Source: Bacteroidota bacterium
Lineage (GTDB): Bacteria; Bacteroidota; Bacteroidia; Cytophagales; Cyclobacteriaceae
NCBI GenBank assembly: GCA_018267135.1
Contig: JAFDZA010000007.1
Coordinates: 78,216-142,215, forward strand
Length of the DNA stretch: 64,000 nucleotides
Direction of reading: 5' to 3'
Below, one piece after another: positions 38,059 through 46,227 of this stretch. The notes below the pieces were generated by a model that was not told the origin of the DNA, did no database searches, and worked only from the letters and a program-made list of their open reading frames with translations. Numbering within the stretch: position 1 is the first letter of the stretch; each line of letters starts with the position of its first letter. A program made the translations under genes and the position numbers.

Positions 38059-41000
38059 TATGCTGCCATTTTTAATTTTACTTTCAGTGCTTTGGCTTTC
38101 AATGCGAGGCGCAGGCGCAACACATTGGCCGACCTCACCCCGTCCCTCTCCGAAGGAGAGGGTGACGGCTCAGGTTCAAGTTTTACGATTTCTGTCTTCC
38201 GTTCTTCGATTTTCTCTGCGACTTCCATCTTCACCTTGTCACTGATCTGCTCAAAGCCCCTGTCAGCTTCGACTTCATTGATGATCATGTCAAGTTGGTA
38301 AGGCAATACGCTCACGCTTGCATTATGCTTCTGTTGAAACAGTTGCACAACCTTTTCCAATCTCTTTGATGGGAATGTGGCGACCATGTAGTTGCTCGTT
38401 TTGTCGAAACGCCCGTTGTCCATGAGCGCGTTCAATTCTTGGTCGAGATAAACATCACCGCCACCACTTCGGCTTGCCGACACCATCAATTTGAAATTGT
38501 TGTCGTACGTCTTTGTCAGCGTTGCACCATCTTCGGTGGTGATGCTGTTCCCACCGACAAGCCCCGCTATTATCTTGAGGGCTTTGATGATGGGGACTTT
38601 GATCAAGTTCTCGCCCTGCTTTGTTTCGCTCGGTTCCCATCCATCGGGCATGAGCCTGCCTTTCATCGTCCGTCCATCGTGCGTGGTGTAACTGATGAGC
38701 CTACCTTTGTTGAAAGAATCATCGCCATAGCTCTGCAACAGGTTGCCCGTGACGATGTAAGCAACGCCACGATCCTTTGTCACCGACTTGATGGCCGATT
38801 GCCACTCATCTTTCAGTTGCTCAAAATTGATGTGTGGGAGACTTGCACTCACGCCCATGATAGCGTTGATGTCTTTTATTTTCGACAGCGGTATGTCGAT
38901 GCGCTTTTTCCCCGAGGCGATGGCCACCTGCAATTTCATGTTCGACGGTAAAAAAGGTTTTTCATTGTTGGGGTCAACGCGGACACCTAAACAAACTGCA
39001 AGGCTTTTGGCACTGCTTTCGTTTTCCATGTCGAGCGGGTAAAACAGTTTGCGACCGATGGTAAAGAAACTGAAAATGTCGAGCATCGCCTGTGAACGGT
39101 TGTTCGACTTTGCGATCTCCTTGGTCAGTTTTTCTTCACGTGCCTTTTCAAGTTCTCGCCCTCGTATTTCCAAAAAAGATTTGCGCTCTGTTTCGCTGTG
39201 CAAAGCCTTGTAGCCTTTCTCATCGGCAATGTTTTCGATGCGTAGCTTGTAATCGTCTTTGATTTCCTTCAACAATGCGTTTAGGTTGGATTGGGTTGTC
39301 AGGCCAAACTTGTTGACGAGAGCTTCTTTTATTTGAGTTGGTGTTTTATTTTCCAGCGATTGCACATAAAGGTTCTCCAGTTCGTTCACCGAGTAAGGTT
39401 TTTTCAAAATATTCACTTCGCATTTTTCGATGTAGGTGTTGTCACCAAAGGCACTTTGACCGCCTTTCCCAACAATCTTGATCGACTTGTCCAGTGTGGC
39501 CGCTTTCAGGTCGAGTACATCAACTTCGAGGTCATATTCATCAATCTGCTTGAGGTATTCCACTTCCTCGCGGTACATTTTCAGGATGGCCGAATAGAAT
39601 TTTTCCTGCGTGTCAGTCGGAAGCACAGCCACGCGCCCACTTACTCGGTGGGCTGCATCTTCCATCACGGTATTGTTCCCATTGTCTGCACTGGATTCAC
39701 TCAACCCAAGCGGGTCGTCCAACAACGTGTTTATCGTTGGGTTATCTTTCAAATAGGTTGTCACCACGCGGTCACCGATCTTGTTGAGAAAATCGTCCAC
39801 CGAAAGAACAGCTTCACTTTGCTTCTGGTTGGAAGTGGTGTTTGCATCGAGGCTTTTCAGTTTCTTCTGCAACATCATCATCAACCGTTTCTCCGCAGGG
39901 ATGGCCGAGAACACATAGTCGTAGATGGGTTTGTAAATCTGACCTGTGCGGTTGATGCGCCCGCGTTTTTGTACTTCCGTGTTGATGTCGAGTTCCGCTT
40001 GTAGCAACAGCATCACCCGTTGCTTCACCTGTTCCCTTGGGACATTCTTTGTTGGCAGCGCATGTGCGCTTGCACCCGTGCTTCCGCTCTGGTTGATCAT
40101 CAGGACATCGACTTCGTTGTTTTGGAATTTTCGGAACGCATCGTTGGCAAATTCGCGCTTGCGCGTTTTGATGAGTCCGATGTTTTTTTCTTTGCCGAGT
40201 TTCAGTTCCACTTCCAGTTTGCGGCCTGTGACTTCGGCCACGCGATACCCTGCATCGACAAGTTTTTTCTTCACAAGGTCAATGGGACTGATGACGATGC
40301 CAGAACTGACCGAACGGATTTTTGCAGCAATTTTTTTGTATTCTGTTTGGGCTTCCTCGCTCAAATCCGTTATCTCGAATTTTTTATGCACGCTTTTTCC
40401 CGTTTCATCGCGCTCGGTATAACGCAGCACACCGTCCAATCCTTTTTGTAACACGGTGGCGAAGTCTGCATTGATCTTTGTGCCGTCTTCGTTTTTGCTT
40501 TGCCCATCTACATCGGTGAGGCTTTCGATGAAACTTCCCATTGTGGAAGAAAAAGCGATGACAGGTTTCTTGCCTTCTTTCAACCGTTGGATCGCACGTT
40601 CGGCAACGGCATCCGCTTTGATGGCAAACAGCATTTGGTTCACAACTTGGAACACTTTGCTGAAGTAAGGGGTACTGTCTACGCCTGCGCCCTTTGTTCC
40701 CTTCCTCTTTTCAATATTGCTCCCCGTGTTCGTCTTGGCCGCAATCTTGTCGAGGGAATCTACTTCTATATCAATAAAATCTTTTTGGAAAGCGATGATG
40801 TCGCGGACGATCTGTGTGATGTTGTCGCTGATCGCCTTGTGTTCGGCTGCTTTTTCATCGAGCGTGATGTAGTTCACCTCGATGCCCTCGAAGCTGCGTT
40901 CCCTGCGTATCATCTGGCCGTGCTGTACAAGCTGGGCAGATAAAACTTCTTGCAATGCGACACCACCGCGTTCGATCCCTTCCACCAAAGCATTCTTGCT

Positions 41001-42914
41001 CATGTTGGCCTCGCTCATGGCCGTCTTCATCGCATAGATGGGCATGTTGTCGGGACGCTTGGCAAAAGTGGCCGAAAGGAAGGTAACGCCTTTGGTCTCG
41101 CGGATGATGTCCTGCAAGATTTTTCCTGTGTTGCTCTCGCCACTGGCGTTGTGCGCTTCGTCCATGACGATGATGTTCCCTTTCGCGATGTGCTGTACCC
41201 ATGAACCTTTTGGTGACTTGCCTACAATCTCACCGCGCTTGTTGATTTCGCCACCCGAAATCTGGGAATAGGTTAGCATGACATAGTCAAATTCTTTTGG
41301 GAGGTTTCCGCTGTCGATGATTTTCTTTTGTGCGTCAGCGCCCAACGCTTCGTAGACCACATTGCCATCTTCATCCTTCACGTGCGTTTTGCTGTCGCGT
41401 GCATTGACGATGTACGGTTTGAGCGATTCGCTCCCGATGGCCTTCAGGTCGCGATAGAGGTCGCTGAACAAGTTCGGTTTTTCCGTGATAAAAATGGGGT
41501 GCATCCCTTGTTGTCTGCCATAGCGTACCATTGCCGCAGCGATGCGGCCTTTGCCGATGCCTGTCTGGTCGCCCACTATCAAGGCTTGCCCTCGCTGCTC
41601 AATATTATATATGGCGAGGGCAACAGCATCAGATTGTTCCGCGCTCAGCGACTTGCACAGCTCTGTCTGAGATGAAAAGCCCAATTTCTTTTGTACATAC
41701 ACTTCGACATTTCCGACAACAACTTTGAGCTTCTTCAACGCTTGGTGTATTTCGTAGCCCATGCTGTCGGGCGTATCCACGTCAAGGCTGTTGCAGACCT
41801 GTGAGGCAGGGATGTAGGGCATACCTAGGTCTGAACTATGATTGATTTGATTGTCTGAACTATGATTTTTTTGATTGGTATGATTCCTCTGATTGGAGAG
41901 GAGAAGCTTCGCTTTTAATGCTTTTGCTTTCAGCTTTAATTTTAGCTTCATCGAATTATGGGATTCAGAAATTGGTTGTTCACGGTGATCAGCAAACCGC
42001 ATGACACGGTGGAATAATTCTTCGAAAGTGTTGACCACTACATCACGATCGGTCTTCAGCGGTGCAACACCTTCGGGTGTGGGCTTGCGGCCATCGATCA
42101 ATATCAAACGTACATTGAACGAAGTCCCCTGCCTGCTGTAAAGTGCGTGGCCATCGATCTGTATAGTGTCAAGTACATGGTAATGCTTATGGAGGTAGTT
42201 GAAAAAAATCCTGTTCTTTCCCTGCGCGATGCGACCATGTACGTCCCATTGCGTGTGGTTGCCGATGATGATGGCCGCGCGGCCACTGTCATTCAAAGAG
42301 TCGAGTGCGCGGATGGCCATGAGGTGGTCGAGGTCTTTGATCGCATAACCTTCGATCTCAATGTCATTGCGCAACCTTCCGAACGGAGGGTTGGTCAGCA
42401 CCGCATCAAACCGAAAACCTTCCAGCCGAGAGGTCGCATCGAAGTGGTGTACTTTTTTGAAGTTTTGCGTTTTAAGGTTTTCCCTTCTGACCGCATCGAT
42501 TTCATTCACATAAAAATGCTGTGGATCTCCCGCGATGGTGAGCAGCCCGTTCCCAGCACTCGGTTCAAAGTAATCCCCAGCTTTATCTACCCCGCAAAAA
42601 ATTCCCATCAGGTAACCGATGGGCGCTGGGGTGCTGTACTGTTGCAGCATGATCGACTGGCTCGTGCGGTGCGAAAGGTTCACCTGCGCCCTGTACAGTT
42701 CGACTATGTCTGCATACTTTTCAGCAATGGTTTTGTTGTGCTGATGCGCAAGCATCCGCGCTTGGCGGACGATGGCCAGTTCGGAAAATTCCTTGACAAG
42801 ATTTTTATCATGGATACCGAATGACCTTGCCATCTTTTCAAGGAGGAGCTTGTTCTGCCTCCCTTTGGATTGCAGCAATCCTTCAACAGCTTTTACAAAA
42901 CCTTCTTTGTTCAC
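38058..42914 (-). CDS. DarB-like fusion: N6-adenine methyltransferase plus strawberry-notch helicase
   Basis: About 1618 aa from a GTG at 42914, 6 nt after the preceding stop; the open frame upstream to 42998 overlaps that gene. The methylase part has FEPSAGNGLL (motif I) and VLTNPPFG (NPPF catalytic motif). The helicase part has GDQTGIGKGRIAAAM (Walker A), IVMDEAHN (DEAH), LSATF, and QKRGRINRTGQ. Phage P1 DarB has the same architecture and protects injected DNA from restriction, so an antirestriction role is likely. Two low-complexity inserts (about 41829-41951 and the 38061-38180 tail) come from short mobile repeats read in frame. Confidence 0.85.
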   Translation of the reverse strand: MNKEGFVKAVEGLLQSKGRQNKLLLEKMARSFGIHDKNLVKEFSELAIVRQARMLAHQHNKTIAEKYADIVELYRAQVNLSHRTSQSIMLQQYSTPAPIGYLMGIFCGVDKAGDYFEPSAGNGLLTIAGDPQHFYVNEIDAVRRENLKTQNFKKVHHFDATSRLEGFRFDAVLTNPPFGRLRNDIEIEGYAIKDLDHLMAIRALDSLNDSGRAAIIIGNHTQWDVHGRIAQGKNRIFFNYLHKHYHVLDTIQIDGHALYSRQGTSFNVRLILIDGRKPTPEGVAPLKTDRDVVVNTFEELFHRVMRFADHREQPISESHNSMKLKLKLKAKALKAKLLLSNQRNHTNQKNHSSDNQINHSSDLGMPYIPASQVCNSLDVDTPDSMGYEIHQALKKLKVVVGNVEVYVQKKLGFSSQTELCKSLSAEQSDAVALAIYNIEQRGQALIVGDQTGIGKGRIAAAMVRYGRQQGMHPIFITEKPNLFSDLYRDLKAIGSESLKPYIVNARDSKTHVKDEDGNVVYEALGADAQKKIIDSGNLPKEFDYVMLTYSQISGGEINKRGEIVGKSPKGSWVQHIAKGNIIVMDEAHNASGESNTGKILQDIIRETKGVTFLSATFAKRPDNMPIYAMKTAMSEANMSKNALVEGIERGGVALQEVLSAQLVQHGQMIRRERSFEGIEVNYITLDEKAAEHKAISDNITQIVRDIIAFQKDFIDIEVDSLDKIAAKTNTGSNIEKRKGTKGAGVDSTPYFSKVFQVVNQMLFAIKADAVAERAIQRLKEGKKPVIAFSSTMGSFIESLTDVDGQSKNEDGTKINADFATVLQKGLDGVLRYTERDETGKSVHKKFEITDLSEEAQTEYKKIAAKIRSVSSGIVISPIDLVKKKLVDAGYRVAEVTGRKLEVELKLGKEKNIGLIKTRKREFANDAFRKFQNNEVDVLMINQSGSTGASAHALPTKNVPREQVKQRVMLLLQAELDINTEVQKRGRINRTGQIYKPIYDYVFSAIPAEKRLMMMLQKKLKSLDANTTSNQKQSEAVLSVDDFLNKIGDRVVTTYLKDNPTINTLLDDPLGLSESSADNGNNTVMEDAAHRVSGRVAVLPTDTQEKFYSAILKMYREEVEYLKQIDEYDLEVDVLDLKAATLDKSIKIVGKGGQSAFGDNTYIEKCEVNILKKPYSVNELENLYVQSLENKTPTQIKEALVNKFGLTTQSNLNALLKEIKDDYKLRIENIADEKGYKALHSETERKSFLEIRGRELEKAREEKLTKEIAKSNNRSQAMLDIFSFFTIGRKLFYPLDMENESSAKSLAVCLGVRVDPNNEKPFLPSNMKLQVAIASGKKRIDIPLSKIKDINAIMGVSASLPHINFEQLKDEWQSAIKSVTKDRGVAYIVTGNLLQSYGDDSFNKGRLISYTTHDGRTMKGRLMPDGWEPSETKQGENLIKVPIIKALKIIAGLVGGNSITTEDGATLTKTYDNNFKLMVSASRSGGGDVYLDQELNALMDNGRFDKTSNYMVATFPSKRLEKVVQLFQQKHNASVSVLPYQLDMIINEVEADRGFEQISDKVKMEVAEKIEERKTEIVKLEPEPSPSPSERDGVRSANVLRLRLALKAKALKVKLKMAA
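38144..38162. repeat. REP-like palindrome inside the DarB-like gene
   Basis: CCCTCTCC-GAA-GGAGAGGG, perfect 8-bp arms. It is read as PSPSPSERDGVR in the C-terminal tail. Similar palindromes are common intergenic repeats in this phylum. Confidence 0.6.
41829..41897. repeat. AATCA-type short tandem repeat read in frame
   Basis: GTCTGAACTATGATT occurs at 41829-41843 and 41853-41867 (24-bp period) and is followed by further degenerate GATTNNN units. In the protein it becomes an Asn/His/Ser-rich stretch that no enzyme of this family should need. Confidence 0.6.
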
Positions 42915-42919
42915 CGTGA

Positions 42920-43540
42920 TTATTTTTTGTTCACCCGTATCAATTCCTGCGAGGTGATCTTCACAAACGGGTTGACACTGGTAATGTCGGAGTACCACTT
43001 TTTGCGACCGATGCGGAGTCCGAGTATTTTTTTCCGCTGCCAGTACACCACGCCTTGGAGCGGTACTTTGATTTCGATATGGGGCTGGATTTCTTTTCCC
43101 TGTATTGTCCCCTGAACAATATTGAGGCTGTCCTTGTACGAAAAAACTTTCGCTGGCAGCAACGTGCTGTCGATGTTCAACATCACCGTGTCGCGCAATG
43201 GCAATTTGAAATTCCTGAAAAACCTCAGATGGATCTGCGACATCTCGTCAAGGTTGTTCAGGCGTTGGTTAATGCCAGCGAACTGACCCAGATAAACCAA
43301 GCGTTCGTTGTCGCGGAGTTCCCGCGTGTTGCGCAATGTCAAATCGAGCAACTCCGTCTTGGCGGTTTCGCGGCCAAGTTTGTTTTTGTAAAATGTCGTG
43401 TTCGATGTTTCGGCATTGGCAAACGCCAATGCCTGCTCTCGTTCTTTGTGGAGCTGCGCTATTTTCTTTTCTTCCATCACCACCAGCCCACCGAGGACTG
43501 AGATGATAATGATTGCAACGGCTATTATTTTAAGTTCCAT
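42920..43540 (-). CDS. Membrane-anchored coiled-coil protein
   Basis: 206 aa. An N-terminal membrane helix (IIAVAIIIISVLGGLVV) is followed by coiled coil (about residues 27-110) and a beta-rich C-terminal domain (DTVMLNIDSTLL, GKEIQPHIEIKVPLQ). One N-terminal anchor with coiled coil in a lysis/structure cluster is compatible with a spanin or a virion membrane protein. It lies between the DarB-like and holin-like genes. Confidence 0.65.
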   Translation of the reverse strand: MELKIIAVAIIIISVLGGLVVMEEKKIAQLHKEREQALAFANAETSNTTFYKNKLGRETAKTELLDLTLRNTRELRDNERLVYLGQFAGINQRLNNLDEMSQIHLRFFRNFKLPLRDTVMLNIDSTLLPAKVFSYKDSLNIVQGTIQGKEIQPHIEIKVPLQGVVYWQRKKILGLRIGRKKWYSDITSVNPFVKITSQELIRVNKK

Positions 43541-43542
43541 AT

Positions 43543-43575
43543 TTTTTCTTTCACTTTAACATTTCACTTTTCACT
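43543..43575. repeat. AAGTGAAA/GTTAAA-type spacer repeat
   Basis: The gap consists of TTTCACTTT, TTTCACTTT and TTTTAAC units in near-tandem. The same units fill the gaps at 47341-47374 and 47768-47796. Confidence 0.5.
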
Positions 43576-43576
43576 T

Positions 43577-43837
43577 TTAACTGATCTTCGCGTTCCGCTC
43601 CACATCTTTCCTCAGTTCCTCGATGGCCAGCGTCAGCTTGGTCTGGCTGTCCACTGCCTTGCCATAGAGTTCCATGAGCTTATCTTGGTTGTGCATGATC
43701 TGCTCGTCTTTGTCTTTGATGACCTTGTTTTTTTCTTTGATGTACGACCACATGATGTAGCCGATGACGGCCATCACGATGATGATCGGTGATTGCTGCA
43801 ACAGCGTGTTGATAAGTACTGGGTTGATTGTTTCCAT
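43577..43837 (-). CDS. Holin-like small membrane protein
   Basis: 86 aa: one membrane helix near the N-terminus (SPIIIVMAVIGYIMWSYI) and then a charged amphipathic coiled coil (KEKNKVIKDKDEQI...). This layout matches BhlA/UviB-type holin-like proteins. It lies 10 nt after the muramidase gene, which supports a lysis role. Confidence 0.65.
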   Translation of the reverse strand: METINPVLINTLLQQSPIIIVMAVIGYIMWSYIKEKNKVIKDKDEQIMHNQDKLMELYGKAVDSQTKLTLAIEELRKDVERNAKIS

Positions 43838-43847
43838 TGAATAATTT

Positions 43848-44513
43848 TTATGCGGCCTGTTTCATTTTTGATTTCGTATTTCCAAATACCACGTACAGCA
43901 AAATGCCTGTGGCGATCACACCTGTGGCCACCAAGGCGATGTTGGTACTGTTCTCTTTCACTTTTGTTTTCACCGACTCGTACAATCGGTCAAGCCGCTT
44001 TGCCCACCCTTCGTAGTTGGCAGATTGGTTGGGCAAAGAGAGATACCATTGCTTTTTGAAACCTGAAAAACTTTTCACAAAATCCGCTTCGTTGGAAACC
44101 GAGTTGAGCCGTTGCAGTGTCAACGTGTCCATCCTCCCGTTGATCGGCAGTTGCATGAACTGTTGGAGCTTTCGGATGGCAGTGACAGAACCCGATGCCC
44201 AAGCCCAATCGACCAGCGTGTCGGCAACCGCTTGGCTTTTGATCTGGTCGCCTTTGACCGCATCCCAATAGCCGAACTTGAAGACCATTTCCCAAACCTG
44301 CTGAGGCATCGCATAGAAAATCGCGATGAGCTTCTCTTGGCTCACATTGAGCCGCGGTTGAAATTTCTTCAGCGTTGACCACGTGATGCCCTTGTTGGTG
44401 TGGAAACCTTTTCCGTCAGGCACAGGGTCAACACTGGCCTTGTCTGTTTTGGCCTTGCTCAAGCCGCCTTCTGCACGAAGGAGGAACGGTATGATCTCTC
44501 TGTAGTTTGCCAT
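43848..44513 (-). CDS. GH108-type muramidase (lysozyme) with C-terminal membrane anchor
   Basis: 221 aa from ATG 44513, which overlaps the previous stop (TGATG). FLLRAEGG gives the catalytic Glu (E15) of GH108/N-acetylmuramidases; the TNKGITWSTLKKF and WDAVKGDQIKSQAVADTLVDWAWASG segments match the family's second half. Near the C-terminus is a hydrophobic helix (IALVATGVIATGILLYVVF) and a basic tail. It cuts peptidoglycan; the anchor suggests it sits in a virion or cell membrane rather than being a free endolysin. Confidence 0.85.
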   Translation of the reverse strand: MANYREIIPFLLRAEGGLSKAKTDKASVDPVPDGKGFHTNKGITWSTLKKFQPRLNVSQEKLIAIFYAMPQQVWEMVFKFGYWDAVKGDQIKSQAVADTLVDWAWASGSVTAIRKLQQFMQLPINGRMDTLTLQRLNSVSNEADFVKSFSGFKKQWYLSLPNQSANYEGWAKRLDRLYESVKTKVKENSTNIALVATGVIATGILLYVVFGNTKSKMKQAA

Positions 44514-45136
44514 CACACTTTTACCACACCTCCTGGAGTTGGAACTGAAATACTCGAATCGCCCTTGATAAAGTTTTTGTAGGCGTATGCACCAACGAAC
44601 AGTATCACACCACCGACCAAGACTGGCACGGCATACTTCGCAAGGTTCGTAAAGTTGCTGAGCGTCCCCGTTGCACCATCAATGATTTTTCCTGTGTTGT
44701 CAACGGTATTGACCAACGTGTTCGAAGCTGAGTCAACAATCTTTGAAGTCTTGTCGCCAGCCGCCACGGAAAAATCCTGAAGGCGGTTGAATATCGAGCT
44801 GAGGCCAACGCTGACGAAGTAGGTATGGAACTCACTTCCGTACCCACATTTAGATAATGTCCAGCTCGCGCGCGCCCAATGGCCAACAAAAACTTCGTTC
44901 GCTTTGGCGATGGCATCTTTTTCAGGATACCTGATCCTGCTCTTGAACCTTCCTTCTTTGAACCATTTCACAAGCCCCTTGTGGAAGATCATCCAATCAT
45001 TGCATTCCCATTTCACTTCGCCTTTGTGGCGCAGTGAATAGTTGGGCTGCGCAATGTCGTTGGTGTGGACATCGAATATCACTGGCACTTCTGCAACACC
45101 AAGCGAACCGTTTTGATATGGCAAAGAGAACGTCAT
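44513..45136 (-). CDS. Element protein with C-terminal membrane segment (207 aa)
   Basis: The frame is open to 45481, but the part above 45136 overlaps a real small gene in another frame. ATG 45136 (MTFSLPYQNGSLG) overlaps that gene's TGA as ATGA. The N-terminal part is beta-rich (VPVIFDVHTNDIAQPNYSL), then a long amphipathic helical stretch (DKTSKIVDSASNTLVNTVDN), then a membrane helix (VPVLVGGVILFVGAYAY). It is coupled to the muramidase downstream. It is probably a structural membrane protein; the family is unknown. Confidence 0.65.
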   Translation of the reverse strand: MTFSLPYQNGSLGVAEVPVIFDVHTNDIAQPNYSLRHKGEVKWECNDWMIFHKGLVKWFKEGRFKSRIRYPEKDAIAKANEVFVGHWARASWTLSKCGYGSEFHTYFVSVGLSSIFNRLQDFSVAAGDKTSKIVDSASNTLVNTVDNTGKIIDGATGTLSNFTNLAKYAVPVLVGGVILFVGAYAYKNFIKGDSSISVPTPGGVVKV

Positions 45137-45306
45137 AGGAAGTGCTGGTACATTTTCAATTTTTCGTTCATGCCCTTTTTGCAACTCTTGTTCGCAAGGA
45201 TGACAAGGCTGTCGCGCGTGGCATTGTTGGCAAGTATTTGCAAGGCTTGTTGGATGTCCGTTTTCTCCTTGTCGTTCTGTGGTTTTATGTTGATCGTTAC
45301 TTCCAT
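45133..45306 (-). CDS. Small protein (57 aa) coupled to the gene at 44513-45136
   Basis: Starts MEVTINIKPQNDKEK and ends KMYQHFL; mostly helical (DIQQALQILANNATRDSLVILANK). The TGA overlaps the next ATG (ATGA), which strongly supports translation. No known motif. Easily missed because a longer frame overlaps it. Confidence 0.6.
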   Translation of the reverse strand: MEVTINIKPQNDKEKTDIQQALQILANNATRDSLVILANKSCKKGMNEKLKMYQHFL

Positions 45307-45336
45307 CGGCTAATTGATAATTGACTAATTGAAAAA

Positions 45337-46209
45337 TCAGTTGTGTGTTCCCGTCATCGGGTTTCCTTTCAGCACGTTGATCAACCGCATGGAGGCAGCT
45401 TTCACATCGGATGAGTTTGTCAGATGGTACACCAATTGATAAAAAATTTCCTGAACATCTTCGGGCTGCTTGTAGAGCCATGCTCGGATGTTGACGAGGT
45501 ACTGTTCCGTCTGCGGGTTGGTGAGTTCGGGCGAGCCATTGATCTGTGGCTGTCCCATCGTCTGATCCATCGGTATGCCCATCATGCGCGAGGCCATGCC
45601 CGCGAGCAGTGTCATCACTTGGGGACTTTCGGCTGCACGTTCCACAAAACCGTTGAGGCCAGATTTATTTTCCACCGATTGTGTGAGCTTCTCCACCTCG
45701 TGGTCTTTCTTGATCATCTCCTTTTCGAACTCGCGCACTTTGGTATCGAGTGTTTTGTTCTCTGCCAGCAACCTGCGGTTTTCATTTTCGAGCTTGCTTG
45801 TTTTTTCCTGCTCGGTCTTGAGCGCGTAATCTTTCCAACTGTCGAACGGTCTTTCCATTGGTTTTGAAATTTTTGATTGTGTGCGAAACGAAGGGGTTAG
45901 GTTTTCCCTCTCATCCGAATCAAAGAGCTTGGGCTGCACAACATTGCCCAATGTTGTGTTCGGTGCAGTGCCATTGTTTGGGATGGTGAACGTTTTGCAG
46001 ATGACCTCTGCCGAACCGTTGGGGCGGTAGGCTTCCACTATGACCTCTTTCACACCTTGTGCCTTCACGTCATCAATGGCTTGCTGAATTGCGTCACGGT
46101 CATTGCCGTCTATTTTGCGATAGAGTCGCATTGTTTTTCCATCGGGCAATCGGTAGCCAACGGAAACACGCCTGCGGTTGGTGCTGGTGTAGGTGAAGAT
46201 CTCGTTCAT
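45337..46209 (-). CDS. Coiled-coil element protein (290 aa)
   Basis: ATG 46209 (MNEIFTYTSTNRRRVSVGYR); a TTG three codons upstream is also in frame. Beta-rich N-terminus (about 75 residues), Pro/Thr linker, central coiled coil (about 130-185, KLENENRRLLAENKTLDTKV), and a helical C-terminus with a short hydrophobic stretch (VMTLLAGMASRMMGIPM). Likely a virion scaffold or internal protein. Family unknown. Confidence 0.65.
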   Translation of the reverse strand: MNEIFTYTSTNRRRVSVGYRLPDGKTMRLYRKIDGNDRDAIQQAIDDVKAQGVKEVIVEAYRPNGSAEVICKTFTIPNNGTAPNTTLGNVVQPKLFDSDERENLTPSFRTQSKISKPMERPFDSWKDYALKTEQEKTSKLENENRRLLAENKTLDTKVREFEKEMIKKDHEVEKLTQSVENKSGLNGFVERAAESPQVMTLLAGMASRMMGIPMDQTMGQPQINGSPELTNPQTEQYLVNIRAWLYKQPEDVQEIFYQLVYHLTNSSDVKAASMRLINVLKGNPMTGTHN

Positions 46210-46227
46210 GGATTGCAAATAAAATTT

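Noticed and set aside
41829..41897. CRISPR-like array
   Set aside because: Repeat units are degenerate, spacing is short, the stretch is in frame within a gene, and no cas genes are present.
39291..42824. Long antisense frames (237, 225, 158 codons) over the DarB-like gene
   Set aside because: Shadows of a long, well-supported helicase/methylase gene; odd composition.
42915..42998. 28-codon extension of the DarB-like gene
   Set aside because: It lies inside the preceding gene in another frame; GTG 42914 follows that stop by 6 nt.
45137..45481. N-terminal extension of the protein at 44513-45136
   Set aside because: It overlaps the coupled 57-aa gene and has Cys/His/Gln-rich noise composition.
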